Origin: Acidimicrobiia bacterium
GTDB taxonomy: Bacteria; Acidobacteriota; Vicinamibacteria; Vicinamibacterales; CAVVIG01
Assembly: GCA_016871175.1 (NCBI GenBank)
Contig: VFZL01000021.1
Location: 1-64,000 of the forward strand
DNA length: 64,000 nt
Direction: 5' to 3'
Of the stretch, positions 55,300 through 63,968 are shown one piece after another. The translations under genes were made by a program, and so were the position numbers. Positions within the stretch are counted from its first letter, which is position 1. Each line of letters starts with the position of its first letter. The notes beneath the pieces were generated by a model that worked only from the letters and a program-made list of their open reading frames with translations, searched no databases and was not told where the DNA came from.

Positions 55300-56118
55300 T
55301 TGCGTGAGATCGCACGACTACACTCGGTGTTCACACTTCTGCTCATCGCGACGATGGTGGCTTGTGGCAAGCAGACCATCACGCCAACGACGCCCTCTCA
55401 GCTCACGCCGCCGACACCACCGCCCGCTCCGACGATCACGATCGCCGCTCCCACACTGGTCGAACCACCGAGCGGTGCCACGTCGTTCGGCTGGCCCAGA
55501 TTCACGTGGAACAACTCGTCGAAAACGAATACGGCCAATGCGCTCGTCTACCGTTTCGAGCTCTCGACGCGAGAAGATTTCAGCACGGTGGCGTACACGA
55601 CCATGGTGCCTGAAGGGCCTGAGCAGACGAGCTTCAACCCGCCCGCCACGCAGGCCACCCCAGCTGAGGGGAGGTTATTCTGGCGGGTCGTCGCGATCGA
55701 CCAAGCCAACGCCGTGCAGAGTCAGCCGAGCGCGACGGAGAACTTCAACTTCATTGAGAATACGCCGCAGCAGCGCGTTGCGGTGCAGCTGTATGGGAGC
55801 CTTTGGACGCACGCACGACCGACGGGCACCCGCGGACGCGCCCGCTTCGGTCCCGGGTGGAACGTCGGTGAGCGAACATCGTTCACTGGCGTGCGGTTCA
55901 TGAGCCCCCCGCTGGACGTGTTGCGGATGTACGACTTGCTCGACTTGGGGATGGATCCGTCCGCCGCCATCAACTGGATGAGGTCGAACGGCTACGCCAA
56001 CGAAGCGGCGTGGTATCCCAACGTCTGGTCCATCGGCTTCCAGTGGCAGTACATGACGCTGCTACCGCAGAACTTCGCCACCGGCGCTTGGGAGCTCGTG
56101 CACCGGGTCGGGGCATAA
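55300..56118 (+). CDS. Lipoprotein with fibronectin-like domain
   Basis: A 272-residue protein from TTG 55300: TLLLIATMVACGKQ gives a lipobox (MVAC), followed by a Thr/Pro-rich spacer and a beta-sandwich of the type LVEPPSGATSFGWPRFTWNNS, YRFELSTREDFSTVAYTT. The C-terminal 90 residues (MYDLLDLGMDPSAAINWM) are without similarity to known families. TACAAT at 55276-55281 lies upstream. It is placed between the four-gene operon and the DUF4159 gene, 80 bp from the former. Surface attachment is inferred; a role in binding is speculative. Confidence 0.75.
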   Translation: MREIARLHSVFTLLLIATMVACGKQTITPTTPSQLTPPTPPPAPTITIAAPTLVEPPSGATSFGWPRFTWNNSSKTNTANALVYRFELSTREDFSTVAYTTMVPEGPEQTSFNPPATQATPAEGRLFWRVVAIDQANAVQSQPSATENFNFIENTPQQRVAVQLYGSLWTHARPTGTRGRARFGPGWNVGERTSFTGVRFMSPPLDVLRMYDLLDLGMDPSAAINWMRSNGYANEAAWYPNVWSIGFQWQYMTLLPQNFATGAWELVHRVGA

Positions 56119-56130
56119 GCCGGTCCGGCG

Positions 56131-56159
56131 TTCAAGGGTTCGCCGGTTTGAGGGTTGGG
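56131..56159. repeat. GGGTT-type intergenic repeat
   Basis: TTCAAGGGTT, CGCCGGTTTG and AGGGTTGGG form an imperfect array, the reverse-complement type of those at 25243 and 60730. Confidence 0.35.
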
Positions 56160-56162
56160 CGC

Positions 56163-56168
56163 GATAAT
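56163..56168 (+). promoter_or_regulatory. -10-like GATAAT, 5 nt before the DUF4159 GTG
   Basis: It ends 5 nt before GTG 56174; spacing fits leaderless initiation. No clear -35. Confidence 0.35.
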
Positions 56169-56173
56169 GCCCC

Positions 56174-56986
56174 GTGCCCCGCACCCTCGTTGCCGGCCTC
56201 GTCCTGACAGCGCTCGCCTCGGGGGTGGTCTTCTCGAGCGCTCGCGGCACCGGTTGGGAAGCTGGGTTGCGAGCGAGCTCGGTTGCCGCCCAGGCCGGAG
56301 GCGCGGCGTTTCGTACAGCACGAGGTGAGGGCTCCTATGACGGTCGGTATACGTTCGTTCGACTGCGGTGGCGTCCAGAAGCCGGCCGCTTCCGCGGATT
56401 CTGGAGCTCGGCGTGGGACCACGACTACCCTCGCGCCGAGAGACACCTGGCGCAGATCCTCAACGAGCTCACGGACCTTGACGTTCACCTCGAGTCGAGT
56501 CGGATTCTCACACTCGACGATCCCGACCTCTTCCGCTATCCCATCGCCTTCATGTGGGAGCCCGGCTTCTGGACGATGACCGATGCGGAGGCGCAGTCGC
56601 TGCGGGCGTACTTGCTTAAGGGCGGCTTCGCTGTGTTCGAGGATTTCGACGGTCCATCGCAGTGGGCGAACTTCGAGCAGCAGGTCCGACGCGCCCTGCC
56701 GGACGCGCAGTTCGTACGGCTGGACAAGACGCACCCCGTCTTCAGATCGTTCTTCGCCGTCCAGGACATCGACTCAATCGTGCATCCGATGTCGGGACAG
56801 CGCCCGAGCTATCTCGGGGTGTTCGAGGACGACGACCCGTCCAAGCGCCTACTGATCGTCGCCAACTTCGACAACGACGTGCCCGAGTATTGGGAATGGT
56901 CGGGAGAGGAGTTGTTTCCGTTCAGCACCTCGAACGAGGCCTACAAGTTGGGTATCAACTACACGATTTACGGTCACACGCATTAA
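56174..56986 (+). CDS. DUF4159 domain protein, exported
   Basis: A 270-residue protein. The signal peptide is VAGLVLTALASGVVFSSARG. The DUF4159 part has YTFVRLRWRP, WDHDYPRAERHLAQILNELTDLDV, LFRYPIAFMWEPGFWTMTDAEAQSLRAYLLKGGFAVFEDFDGPSQW and FPFSTSNEAYKLGINYTIYGHTH, covering the whole domain. DUF4159 proteins resemble ThuA/glutamine-amidotransferase-like folds and commonly accompany AAA-type MoxR gene clusters; none is nearby here. GATAAT ends 5 nt before the GTG, suggesting leaderless transcription. Confidence 0.85.
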   Translation: MPRTLVAGLVLTALASGVVFSSARGTGWEAGLRASSVAAQAGGAAFRTARGEGSYDGRYTFVRLRWRPEAGRFRGFWSSAWDHDYPRAERHLAQILNELTDLDVHLESSRILTLDDPDLFRYPIAFMWEPGFWTMTDAEAQSLRAYLLKGGFAVFEDFDGPSQWANFEQQVRRALPDAQFVRLDKTHPVFRSFFAVQDIDSIVHPMSGQRPSYLGVFEDDDPSKRLLIVANFDNDVPEYWEWSGEELFPFSTSNEAYKLGINYTIYGHTH

Positions 56987-57147
56987 TCACACGAAGACCG
57001 CGCCGGTCTCGAAGCTCCGACGGCTCGCTCAGTCTGTTTCTGGAGGAAGCATCACGGGGCGCAGTCTTAACTCTGCCCCCGGGTGGACTTCGGCCCCCAC
57101 TCATTTCAAGTAAACACGCTGTTTTGTTGAGCTTACGGTGTGGTATC

Positions 57148-57447
57148 GTGATTGCCGATCCCTCGGGTGTGCAGCCAATACCCGTTCCTACGACCTATGA
57201 CGAAGCCACCGTCATGTGGCGCATGCGTCGCGGTGAGACGCTCACGACTCACGCGGTGCTTCGTCCGATGGGCCCAGCCGCGTGGGTGACGTGGTACGTG
57301 AACAACCACCCGATAGGCGTCAGGCAGTTCGCCGACTGGTCGGCGGCCCTGCAGTGGTCCGACCGTATGCAGTTCCAGAGCTGGACGGCAGGGTGGCGGC
57401 CGGTGCCGGAGTACGACGATCGGCCACTCGAGGGACCGAGGTCCTGA
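57148..57447 (+). CDS. Small protein of unknown function
   Basis: The conserved-looking part is MWRMRRGETLTTHAVLRP, AAWVTWYVNNHPIGVRQF and DWSAALQWSDRMQFQSWTAGW. Candidate starts are GTG 57148 (99 residues), GTG 57169 and ATG 57214 (77 residues); no strong ribosome-binding site separates them. The Trp- and Arg-rich repeat-like composition is unusual. No family recognised. It lies downstream of DUF4159 and is convergent with the first NHL gene. About 160 bp before it show no gene. Confidence 0.5.
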   Translation: MIADPSGVQPIPVPTTYDEATVMWRMRRGETLTTHAVLRPMGPAAWVTWYVNNHPIGVRQFADWSAALQWSDRMQFQSWTAGWRPVPEYDDRPLEGPRS

Positions 57448-57585
57448 GGCATTTCGCCCGCCCATGATGTGGCGGCCGCCCATGCCAAGGATCCGGGGGA
57501 TCGCGACCCCCAGGCGCGTCAATCGCGCCGGGAGCCGTGGTCACTGTCGTCTGGACCCTCTAGCGCTCAACGCCGCGCCATCGCG

Positions 57586-58782
57586 TCACCGCCCTGCGCG
57601 CAACGTCACTTTCTGCACGCGCCAGTTCGTCATCTCGCCGACCAGGAGCTCGTTCTCGTGGCGGCAATCGATCGAGTTCGCCAACCCGAACTGCTTGGGC
57701 AGTTTGCCGGCGGCGCCAAACTTCCCCACGACCTTGCCGTCGAGCGTCAGCTTGAAGATCGCGGCGTCTTCCATACCGTCCGGGTCGCCGGCGTGGGACA
57801 CATACAGGTGCTGCGTCGCCCCGGTCGTGAGGCACATCGCCAGCCCGTTGCCCGCGAACGGAAACTCCGACTTGAACGTGCCGTCGCCATCGAACACCTG
57901 AATGCGCTTGTTGCCCGAGTCGAGCACGTAGACGTTCCCCTGCGTATCGACGGCGAGCGCCTTCGGACCGTTGAATTGCCCCGGCTCCGCACCGGTCGAG
58001 CCCCACTGCCGGATGAAGTTGCCCTCGCGGGTGAACTTCGCGATGCGATTGACGTTTCCCGACATGCCGTCGGCGATGTAGATGTTGCCGGCTTTGTCCC
58101 AGGCGACGTCGGACGGACGATTGAAGGTCGATCCTGGAACGCCCGAGCCCGGCGGTCCAGGGGGCGCGCCGCGTCCGCCGCCTGGTGCACCGCCGCGGCC
58201 AGCTTCGGGACCGCCGCGCCCCGGGCCGCCAGGCGCAGCGGCGGGAGCGCCAGGGGGCGGGCCTGGGCGGACCGCAATTGCCTCTGGCTTTCGGCCCAGC
58301 ACGAGCGCAACCCGCCCGTCCGAATCGAATTTCACGACTTGATTGGCGCCCTGGTCGATGGTCCACACGTTGTCCTGAGGGTCGACGCGCAGGCCGAACG
58401 CCGCGTTGAACCCGTACACGTCTTGTCCGAGCTCGCGGACGAACTTGCCAGCCTGGTCGAATTGAAAGAGCTTGGAGCCGTTCCTATAGAACGTGCGGTT
58501 GTCACCCAGCGTCGCATAGGGATGGCCGGTCCGCGTGTACACGAAGATTTGCCCCTTCGAGTTCTGGGCGACGCCACCGACTTCGCCCACCATCACGTTG
58601 TCCGGCGTCTTCAGCAGGTCGGCGTTTGCCTCGAATGGGATCTCGGGCACGCCGGTTTGGGCGCGGAGTGAACCAGAAAATGACGTTGGGAGGGTGAGTG
58701 GTGCGGCGAGGACCAGCAACAGTGCGGCGCAGATGTCCGCGAGGGTCCGTCCCACGATCGTCTTCGATTGTGTAGGTCGCAT
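57586..58782 (-). CDS. NHL-repeat beta-propeller protein, exported, with Gly/Pro-rich insertion
   Basis: A 398-residue secreted six-bladed propeller. Signal region near ICAALLLVLAAPLTLP; blades contain FGLRVDPQDNVWTIDQGANQVVKFDSDGR, KAGNIYIADGMSG and GPKALAVDTQGNVYVLDSGNKRIQVFD. Between blades three and four lies a Pro/Gly/Arg-rich insertion of about 45 residues (58140-58270), probably a disordered loop. The related downstream gene at 58794 lacks it. Enzymatic relatives include peptidyl-hydroxyglycine lyases, but no catalytic residues can be confirmed. Confidence 0.85.
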   Translation of the reverse strand: MRPTQSKTIVGRTLADICAALLLVLAAPLTLPTSFSGSLRAQTGVPEIPFEANADLLKTPDNVMVGEVGGVAQNSKGQIFVYTRTGHPYATLGDNRTFYRNGSKLFQFDQAGKFVRELGQDVYGFNAAFGLRVDPQDNVWTIDQGANQVVKFDSDGRVALVLGRKPEAIAVRPGPPPGAPAAAPGGPGRGGPEAGRGGAPGGGRGAPPGPPGSGVPGSTFNRPSDVAWDKAGNIYIADGMSGNVNRIAKFTREGNFIRQWGSTGAEPGQFNGPKALAVDTQGNVYVLDSGNKRIQVFDGDGTFKSEFPFAGNGLAMCLTTGATQHLYVSHAGDPDGMEDAAIFKLTLDGKVVGKFGAAGKLPKQFGLANSIDCRHENELLVGEMTNWRVQKVTLRAGR

Positions 58783-58793
58783 GGCGTCTTCCC

Positions 58794-59879
58794 TCAGTTC
58801 CCGGAGGTCCGCGAGGCGGCCTGTGGCTTGAGCACGATCTTCTGAGCACGCCAGTTGTTGATCTCCGCCGTGTAAATCACGTTCGGGTCACGGCAGTCCA
58901 TCTGATGGACCGTCGAGAATTCGCCAGGCGCTTTGCCACTACGTCCGAACTTGCCCACGATCGTGCCGTCCAGCTCGATCTTGTAGATTTCCCCCGTGAA
59001 TTCCGCGGCGGCGGCCGGCGCGCTGTCGGGCCACGAGTTGGTCGAGTAGAGGTACTGTTTGCCGGGATTCTTCGGACCGGGCCCGCCGGAGACGCACACG
59101 CCCCAGGGGTTGCCCACGTTGGTGTAGTTCGCTTTCCAGTTCAAGTCGTTGCCGAGCACCTGTACGCGCGCATTGCCACGGTCGCCGACGTACACGTTGC
59201 CTTGAAAGTCGGTGGCGATCGAGTGCGGTGTATTGAACTCGAGGTTGCCGTTACCGCGCTTGCCGACGGCCTTCACGAACTTGCCGGTCTTGTCGTACTT
59301 GACGACGCGGGCGTCGAAGTAGCCGTCGGAGACGAAGATGTTGCCCTGCTGATCGAAGGCGACGTCGGTCTGGCGGCCGAAGCGGTACTTCTCGTTGCGC
59401 CCGTGAAAGATCCCCTGGCCCGGCATCAGAGCGAGCATGCCGACCGGATCCTCGCGCCGGCCGATCACCATGAGCACTCTGCCCTCGGGGCTGAACTTCA
59501 CCAACATGTCGGTCCCTTCGTCGACCGCCCAGATGTTGTCCTGCGCGTCGACCCGGACGGAGTGCGCGAACGCAAAGCCGTAGTTGTTGCGCCCGACCTC
59601 GCGGATGAAGTTGCCCTGGGGCCCGTACTCGAAGAGCCGCGTTTCGTTGGCGCGATGGTAAATGTAGATGGTGCCTTTCGAATTGGTGGCGATGCCCATG
59701 TTCTCGCCGGTGTAAATCCCGGGTGGGTTCCTGAAGAAGTTCGGCACCGCCTCGTGCGGGATGACGGGTACGTTCGTCGCCGTCGCCCGGCTTTGGGCGG
59801 AGAGGCTCGGACGCGTGACGGCCACGGCCCCGGCAAGCGCGACGATGAGCGCACACGAACAGGTCAGGGAACGCCTCAT
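58794..59879 (-). CDS. NHL-repeat beta-propeller protein, exported, paralogue
   Basis: A 361-residue protein from ATG 59879 (GGAGG upstream). Signal peptide CALIVALAGAVAVTRPSLSAQ; NHL blades include FAHSVRVDAQDNIWAVDEGTDMLVKF, VAFDQQGNIFVSDGYFDARVVKYDK and HSIATDFQGNVYVGDRGNARVQVL. It shares the opening VPVIPHEAVPNFFRNPPGIYTGENMG-type segment and ending NNWRAQKIVLK with the neighbouring propeller, 11 bp away, so they arose by duplication. The pair is likely one operon. Confidence 0.87.
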   Translation of the reverse strand: MRRSLTCSCALIVALAGAVAVTRPSLSAQSRATATNVPVIPHEAVPNFFRNPPGIYTGENMGIATNSKGTIYIYHRANETRLFEYGPQGNFIREVGRNNYGFAFAHSVRVDAQDNIWAVDEGTDMLVKFSPEGRVLMVIGRREDPVGMLALMPGQGIFHGRNEKYRFGRQTDVAFDQQGNIFVSDGYFDARVVKYDKTGKFVKAVGKRGNGNLEFNTPHSIATDFQGNVYVGDRGNARVQVLGNDLNWKANYTNVGNPWGVCVSGGPGPKNPGKQYLYSTNSWPDSAPAAAAEFTGEIYKIELDGTIVGKFGRSGKAPGEFSTVHQMDCRDPNVIYTAEINNWRAQKIVLKPQAASRTSGN

Positions 59880-60134
59880 GGCTGGTGCCTCCGAAGAACG
59901 CGGATTGACGGACGACGCATGGTCTTGAGAATGTAGCCTGAGTGTGGCCGAGTTCTCAACGATCCTCTTCCGCCCTCTTCCGCGACTGGTGCCCAAAGCC
60001 ATCCGTGGGGCCAAGGGCGACGGCGACCGCGTCATCGTCGAGCTCCGCGTCGTGACGAGTGACCGTGTCCGGGGCCACAGGCGAACGAACAATCACTGAA
60101 CCGGTGTATCGTTGGCCGAAAGAAGCGCGCATCG

Positions 60135-60677
60135 GTGCCTAGTGACTCGCTGAGAGTGGGACTCTGGCTGGCCCTGAATCTTGGTGGCCACAACAAGGTG
60201 GCGATGGCCGATCTCCGGGCCTGCCTCGAGCGACTCGAGCTCTCGAATTCGCGGACCTTGCTCCACAGCGGCAACGCGATGTTCCGGAGCCGACTCTCTC
60301 CGAGCGCGCTCGAGTCGCGGCTCGAGGCCGAGACCCGAATGCGGTTGTCGGTGGACACGTCCGTTCCGGTGCGGACGGCGGCCGAGTGGACGGCCATCGT
60401 CGACGCGAATCCATACCGACACGAGGCCGTGGACGACCCCAGCCATCTGCTCGTCATGTGTCTGAAGAGCGATCCGAAGCCCGGCGCTGAGAACGTGCTC
60501 CGGCCTCTGATCAAGGGACGCGAGCGATTTCACCTCGAGGATCGACAGGCCTATGTGGTCTATCCTGACGGCATTGGCAGGTCGCCGCTGACCATGGCCG
60601 TGGTCGAGAAAGCCCTGGGAGTCGTCGGCACCGCGCGAAATTGGAACACCGTCATGAAGCTTCAGGAGTTATTATAG
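60135..60677 (+). CDS. DUF1697 protein
   Basis: A 180-residue cytosolic protein from GTG 60135. It reads VGLWLALNLGGHNKVAMADLRACLERL, SRTLLHSGNAMFRS, RTAAEWTAIVDANPY and the C-terminal ARNWNTVMKLQELL, the DUF1697 pattern. The usual first motif is ALLRGINVGG; here it is LALNLGGHN. Function unknown. It is divergent from the NHL pair with 255 bp between starts, in which no strong promoter was seen. Confidence 0.88.
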   Translation: MPSDSLRVGLWLALNLGGHNKVAMADLRACLERLELSNSRTLLHSGNAMFRSRLSPSALESRLEAETRMRLSVDTSVPVRTAAEWTAIVDANPYRHEAVDDPSHLLVMCLKSDPKPGAENVLRPLIKGRERFHLEDRQAYVVYPDGIGRSPLTMAVVEKALGVVGTARNWNTVMKLQELL

Positions 60678-60729
60678 ATAGTAAATTGAAGAGAGAAGAA
60701 TGACGAGTGGGGGGGTACGTTGCCCCAGG

Positions 60730-60775
60730 AACCAAGAACCCTCGAACCCAAGAACCCTCGAACCCTCGAGACCCT
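60730..60775. repeat. AAGAACCCTCGAACC-type intergenic repeat
   Basis: The unit AAGAACCCTCGAACCC occurs twice in near-direct contact, followed by further degraded units, between the DUF1697 and cupin genes. Confidence 0.45.
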
Positions 60776-60781
60776 GAGCAT

Positions 60782-61147
60782 ATGCCGAGCGTGATCCAGC
60801 CGACCGACCGTGCCGTGTGGCATCCGGACAAGATGGGGAAGAGCACGCTCTTCGAGTCGCCGCGAATGCTTGTCGGCTTGAATGCGTTCGAACCCGGTCA
60901 GGCGCACGCGCTTCATGCCCACCACGGCATGGACAAGCTGTACTACGTGATCGAGGGCCAGGGGCTCTTCTTGCTCGAGAACGCCGAAAGACCGATGAGG
61001 GCCGGCGACCTGCTCGTGGCATCCGACGGCGTCCCGCACGGCATCCGCAATAACAGCAGTCGCCGCCTGTTGGTGATGGCAGTCCTCGCGCCGGGCCCAT
61101 CGACGGACACGGTGTCGGCGCCACGTTCGGCCAATAATCGTGAATAA
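60782..61147 (+). CDS. Cupin-fold protein
   Basis: A 121-residue single-cupin protein from ATG 60782. The metal motif is HALHAHHGMDKLYYVIEGQG (His, His, Glu) and the second motif PRRGD-like RPMRAGDLLVASDGVPHGIRN with the final His. Single-domain cupins include sugar isomerases, dioxygenases and small-molecule binders; nothing narrows the role. It precedes the BNR-repeat protein by 48 bp on the same strand. Confidence 0.88.
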   Translation: MPSVIQPTDRAVWHPDKMGKSTLFESPRMLVGLNAFEPGQAHALHAHHGMDKLYYVIEGQGLFLLENAERPMRAGDLLVASDGVPHGIRNNSSRRLLVMAVLAPGPSTDTVSAPRSANNRE

Positions 61148-61195
61148 CGACCAGGTGAGCAACCTCCAACCACCAAGGACGGAGGGACCAATCGC

Positions 61196-62311
61196 ATGGC
61201 AACCGTAAGAGTGCTTGTTGGAACCCGTAAGGGTGCATTCGTTCTGGCCGCCGATGGCACGCGTGGGGCGTGGCAAGTCAAAGGTCCGCATTTCGCTGGC
61301 TGGGAGATCTACCACGTCAAGGGATCGCCAGCGGCACCGAACCGGTTGTACCTCTCGCAAGGCAGCTCGTGGTTTGGGCAGGTCATGCAGCGCTCGGATG
61401 ACGGTGGAGCCACCTGGGAGACGATCAGCAACGCGTTCGCGTACGACGGCGTGCCAGGGACCCATCAGTGGTGCGACGGCACCCCCCATCCGTGGGAATT
61501 CAAGCGCGTTTGGCACCTCGAGCCGTCGTTGACGGATCCGGACACCTGCTACGCGGGCGTTGAGGATGCCGCGCTCTTCAAGACCACCGACGGCGGGAAG
61601 TCGTGGCAGGAGCTGCCCGGACTGCGAGGCTATGGCTCCGGCCCGCGGTGGGCACCAGGCGCGGGCGGCCTCTGTCTACACACCCTCCTGCTCGATCGCG
61701 TGAACGCCGGCCGGATGTTCGCGGCCATCTCCGCCGCCGGCGCGTTCCGGTCAGACGACAACGGCGCGACCTGGAAGCCGATCAGCCGGGGACTCAAGTC
61801 CGAGGGGATTCCCGATCCTGACGCGGACGTTGGCCATTGCGTCCACCGGATCGCCACGCACCCATCCCGACCGAACACGCTCTTCATGCAGAAGCACTGG
61901 GATGTGATGCGAAGCGACGATGCAGGGGAGTCGTGGTACGAGGTCAGTGGAAATCTCCCGACCGACTTCGGCTTTCTGATTGACGTGCATGCGCACGAGC
62001 CGGAGACCGTCTATGTCGTGCCGATCACGAGCGACTCCTTGCACTTCCCGCCTGAGGGCAGGTTGCGCGTCTATCGGAGCCGCACGGGCGGTCGTGAATG
62101 GGAACCGCTGACCGAGGGGTTGCCACAACAGGATTGTTACGTGAACGTGCTCCTCGACGCGATGGCCATCGACACGCTCGACCGCTGCGGTGTGTACTTC
62201 GGCACGACCGGCGGACAGGTGTATGCCTCGGCCGATGCCAGCGACCGCTGGATGCCCATCGTCCGTGACCTCCCACCGGTTTTGTCGGTGGAGGTGCAGA
62301 CGCTGCCATGA
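61196..62311 (+). CDS. BNR/WD40-YVTN-like beta-propeller protein
   Basis: A 371-residue cytoplasmic propeller, no signal peptide. Asp-box repeats ([39 protein letters not shown]) mark the sialidase/BNR fold, also seen in plant photosystem assembly factors. [20 protein letters not shown] is a typical start. It lies between the cupin and MoaD-like genes, and this propeller-MoaD pairing is common in soil bacteria, suggesting a linked function not yet explained. Confidence 0.87.
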   Translation: MATVRVLVGTRKGAFVLAADGTRGAWQVKGPHFAGWEIYHVKGSPAAPNRLYLSQGSSWFGQVMQRSDDGGATWETISNAFAYDGVPGTHQWCDGTPHPWEFKRVWHLEPSLTDPDTCYAGVEDAALFKTTDGGKSWQELPGLRGYGSGPRWAPGAGGLCLHTLLLDRVNAGRMFAAISAAGAFRSDDNGATWKPISRGLKSEGIPDPDADVGHCVHRIATHPSRPNTLFMQKHWDVMRSDDAGESWYEVSGNLPTDFGFLIDVHAHEPETVYVVPITSDSLHFPPEGRLRVYRSRTGGREWEPLTEGLPQQDCYVNVLLDAMAIDTLDRCGVYFGTTGGQVYASADASDRWMPIVRDLPPVLSVEVQTLP

Positions 62312-62330
62312 CCTCTGGAGCCGAGTGCTA

Positions 62331-63167
62331 GTGGCGCAGGTCCGTGTCGAGCTGCCGTACCATCTTTGCAACCTCGCGCGCTTGGGCGACGAGGTGGTGA
62401 TCGCGCTGGACGGGCCCGTGACGCAGCGCCGTCTGCTCGACGCGCTCGAGGCGCAGTACCCGATGCTGCTCGGGACCATCCGGGATCACAAGACGAAGCT
62501 GAGGCGACCGTATCTACGGTTCTACGCGAACAAGCAGGATCTGTCGCACGAGTCTCCAGACGCGCCGCTTCCGGACGCCGTGGTGTCCGGGCGGGAGCCG
62601 TTCCTCGTCATCGGAGCCATGTCCGGAGGCGAGCTCACGCCCGGGGGGGCATGCGTGCGGGGGGTCGCAGGTTGGAGGGTTCCAGCGTTCTGGGGTGCGT
62701 TCATCGGGTTGGTACTCGGAAGCGCGGCGCTCGGCCTCGCAATGGCGGGCTGCGCACCTGGCGAGCCCGCTGTACCTGGGGCGCTGCGCGAGCGCCTCCA
62801 TCAGGAGGCGCGGCTCACGGACGCAGAGCTCGGCCGCGTCCGACTCGAGGTCGGACGACGCGTGGGCGACCGCCCCATCTGGCTCACGGAGGGGGGCACC
62901 TCTCGAGCGCTCGACGCCGAGGAGCGGCGGGGGGTGCTCGAAGTCGTCACGCTGGAGGCTGGAGTCTTTGATGAAGGTGTTCGGCGCGAGGGAAGCAAGA
63001 CGTTCCGCGTGCTGAATGGTCCTGCCCGATCAACGAATGCGGAGATCGAGGCTTCGCAACGGCTCTGGCTAGACGCGGACACCCTGCTGCCACGGCGGTA
63101 CGAGTTCGCGTACGCCTTTCCTGGTGTGGGAGAGGATCGCGTCTACGAGCTGACGGTCGAGCAGTAG
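62331..63167 (+). CDS. MoaD/ThiS-like protein fused in frame to a lipoprotein-type domain
   Basis: The first 100 residues form a ubiquitin-like sulfur carrier: RVELPYHLCNLARLGDE, LLDALEAQYPMLLGTI and the C-terminal VIGAMSGG at 99-100. Normally a stop follows Gly-Gly; here codon 101 is GAG (62631) and the frame continues without interruption. A strong lipoprotein signal follows (FWGAFIGLVLGSAALGLAMAGC, possible start GTG 62655) and about 135 residues of unknown beta-rich domain to 63167. Free Gly-Gly is needed for thiocarboxylation, so the fused form would be inactive. It may be two genes whose first stop is lost, or a real fusion. Confidence 0.7.
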   Translation: MAQVRVELPYHLCNLARLGDEVVIALDGPVTQRRLLDALEAQYPMLLGTIRDHKTKLRRPYLRFYANKQDLSHESPDAPLPDAVVSGREPFLVIGAMSGGELTPGGACVRGVAGWRVPAFWGAFIGLVLGSAALGLAMAGCAPGEPAVPGALRERLHQEARLTDAELGRVRLEVGRRVGDRPIWLTEGGTSRALDAEERRGVLEVVTLEAGVFDEGVRREGSKTFRVLNGPARSTNAEIEASQRLWLDADTLLPRRYEFAYAFPGVGEDRVYELTVEQ

Positions 63168-63170
63168 CGT

Positions 63171-63968
63171 ATGCGGTGGTCGGCGGCCCGGTACGTCACG
63201 TTCGAGGCAGAACGCACGCGGCCCGTCTACGATCTACTCGCGACGGTCCCGTTGGACACCGCTGCGTATGTCATCGATGCGGGCTGCGGGCCAGGCAACT
63301 CGACTGAGGCACTCATCGCCCGATTCCCGGGCGCATCCATCCTCGCCTTCGACAGCTCTGCGGAAATGTGTGCGGAAGCTCGGCGTCGCCTGCCGTCCGC
63401 CCGGGTGGAGCAGTGGCGAGTCGAGGCGTGGGTCAACACCGGTGGCGGCGTGGACCTTCGTCGACCAGATGTCATCCTGTCGAATGCAGTCCTCCAGTGG
63501 GTCCCGGACCACGCCGTGTTGCTGCCGAAGCTCGTCGATCGACTGGCGCCGGGGGGTGTGCTGGCCTTGCAGGTGCCAGACAATCTCGCGGAACAGTCCC
63601 ATGTCTTCATGGAGGAGATCGCGGCCGAGCCTGAATGGGCGCGTCTTCTGCGATTTGCGACGGCCGCTCGCACTCGCATCGAGCCGGCCGAGTATTACGT
63701 CAGGCTGCTGCGGCCCCGCTGCTCGGATGTCTTCGTGTGGCGGACGACCTACTACCACGAGCTCAGGGGCGGAATCGCCGACGTCGTGGAGTGGATGCGA
63801 GGCACCGGGCTTCGGCCGTTTCTCGATCCGCTCGATGAGGAGGGGCGCTCGCGCTTCCTGAAGGCCTATCACCGGAAGCTGGAGACCGCGTACGCGCCGC
63901 TCGACAACGGAAGCGTGCTGTTCGCGATGCCGCGACTCTTCGTGGTGGCGGTCGCGGCGAACCGCTGA
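63171..63968 (+). CDS. tam: Trans-aconitate 2-methyltransferase
   Basis: A 265-residue class I methyltransferase. MRWSAARYVTFEAERTRPVYDLL is the standard Tam N-terminus; VIDAGCGPGNSTEAL is the SAM-binding loop and ILSNAVLQWVPDH the post-I motif. It methylates trans-aconitate, an inhibitor of aconitase formed from cis-aconitate. It begins three bases after the preceding gene's stop. Complete within the window. Confidence 0.92.
   Translation: MRWSAARYVTFEAERTRPVYDLLATVPLDTAAYVIDAGCGPGNSTEALIARFPGASILAFDSSAEMCAEARRRLPSARVEQWRVEAWVNTGGGVDLRRPDVILSNAVLQWVPDHAVLLPKLVDRLAPGGVLALQVPDNLAEQSHVFMEEIAAEPEWARLLRFATAARTRIEPAEYYVRLLRPRCSDVFVWRTTYYHELRGGIADVVEWMRGTGLRPFLDPLDEEGRSRFLKAYHRKLETAYAPLDNGSVLFAMPRLFVVAVAANR

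Noticed and set aside
60661-60681. TATAAT on the minus strand after the DUF1697 gene
   Set aside because: No minus-strand gene lies downstream within range and no -35 is present.
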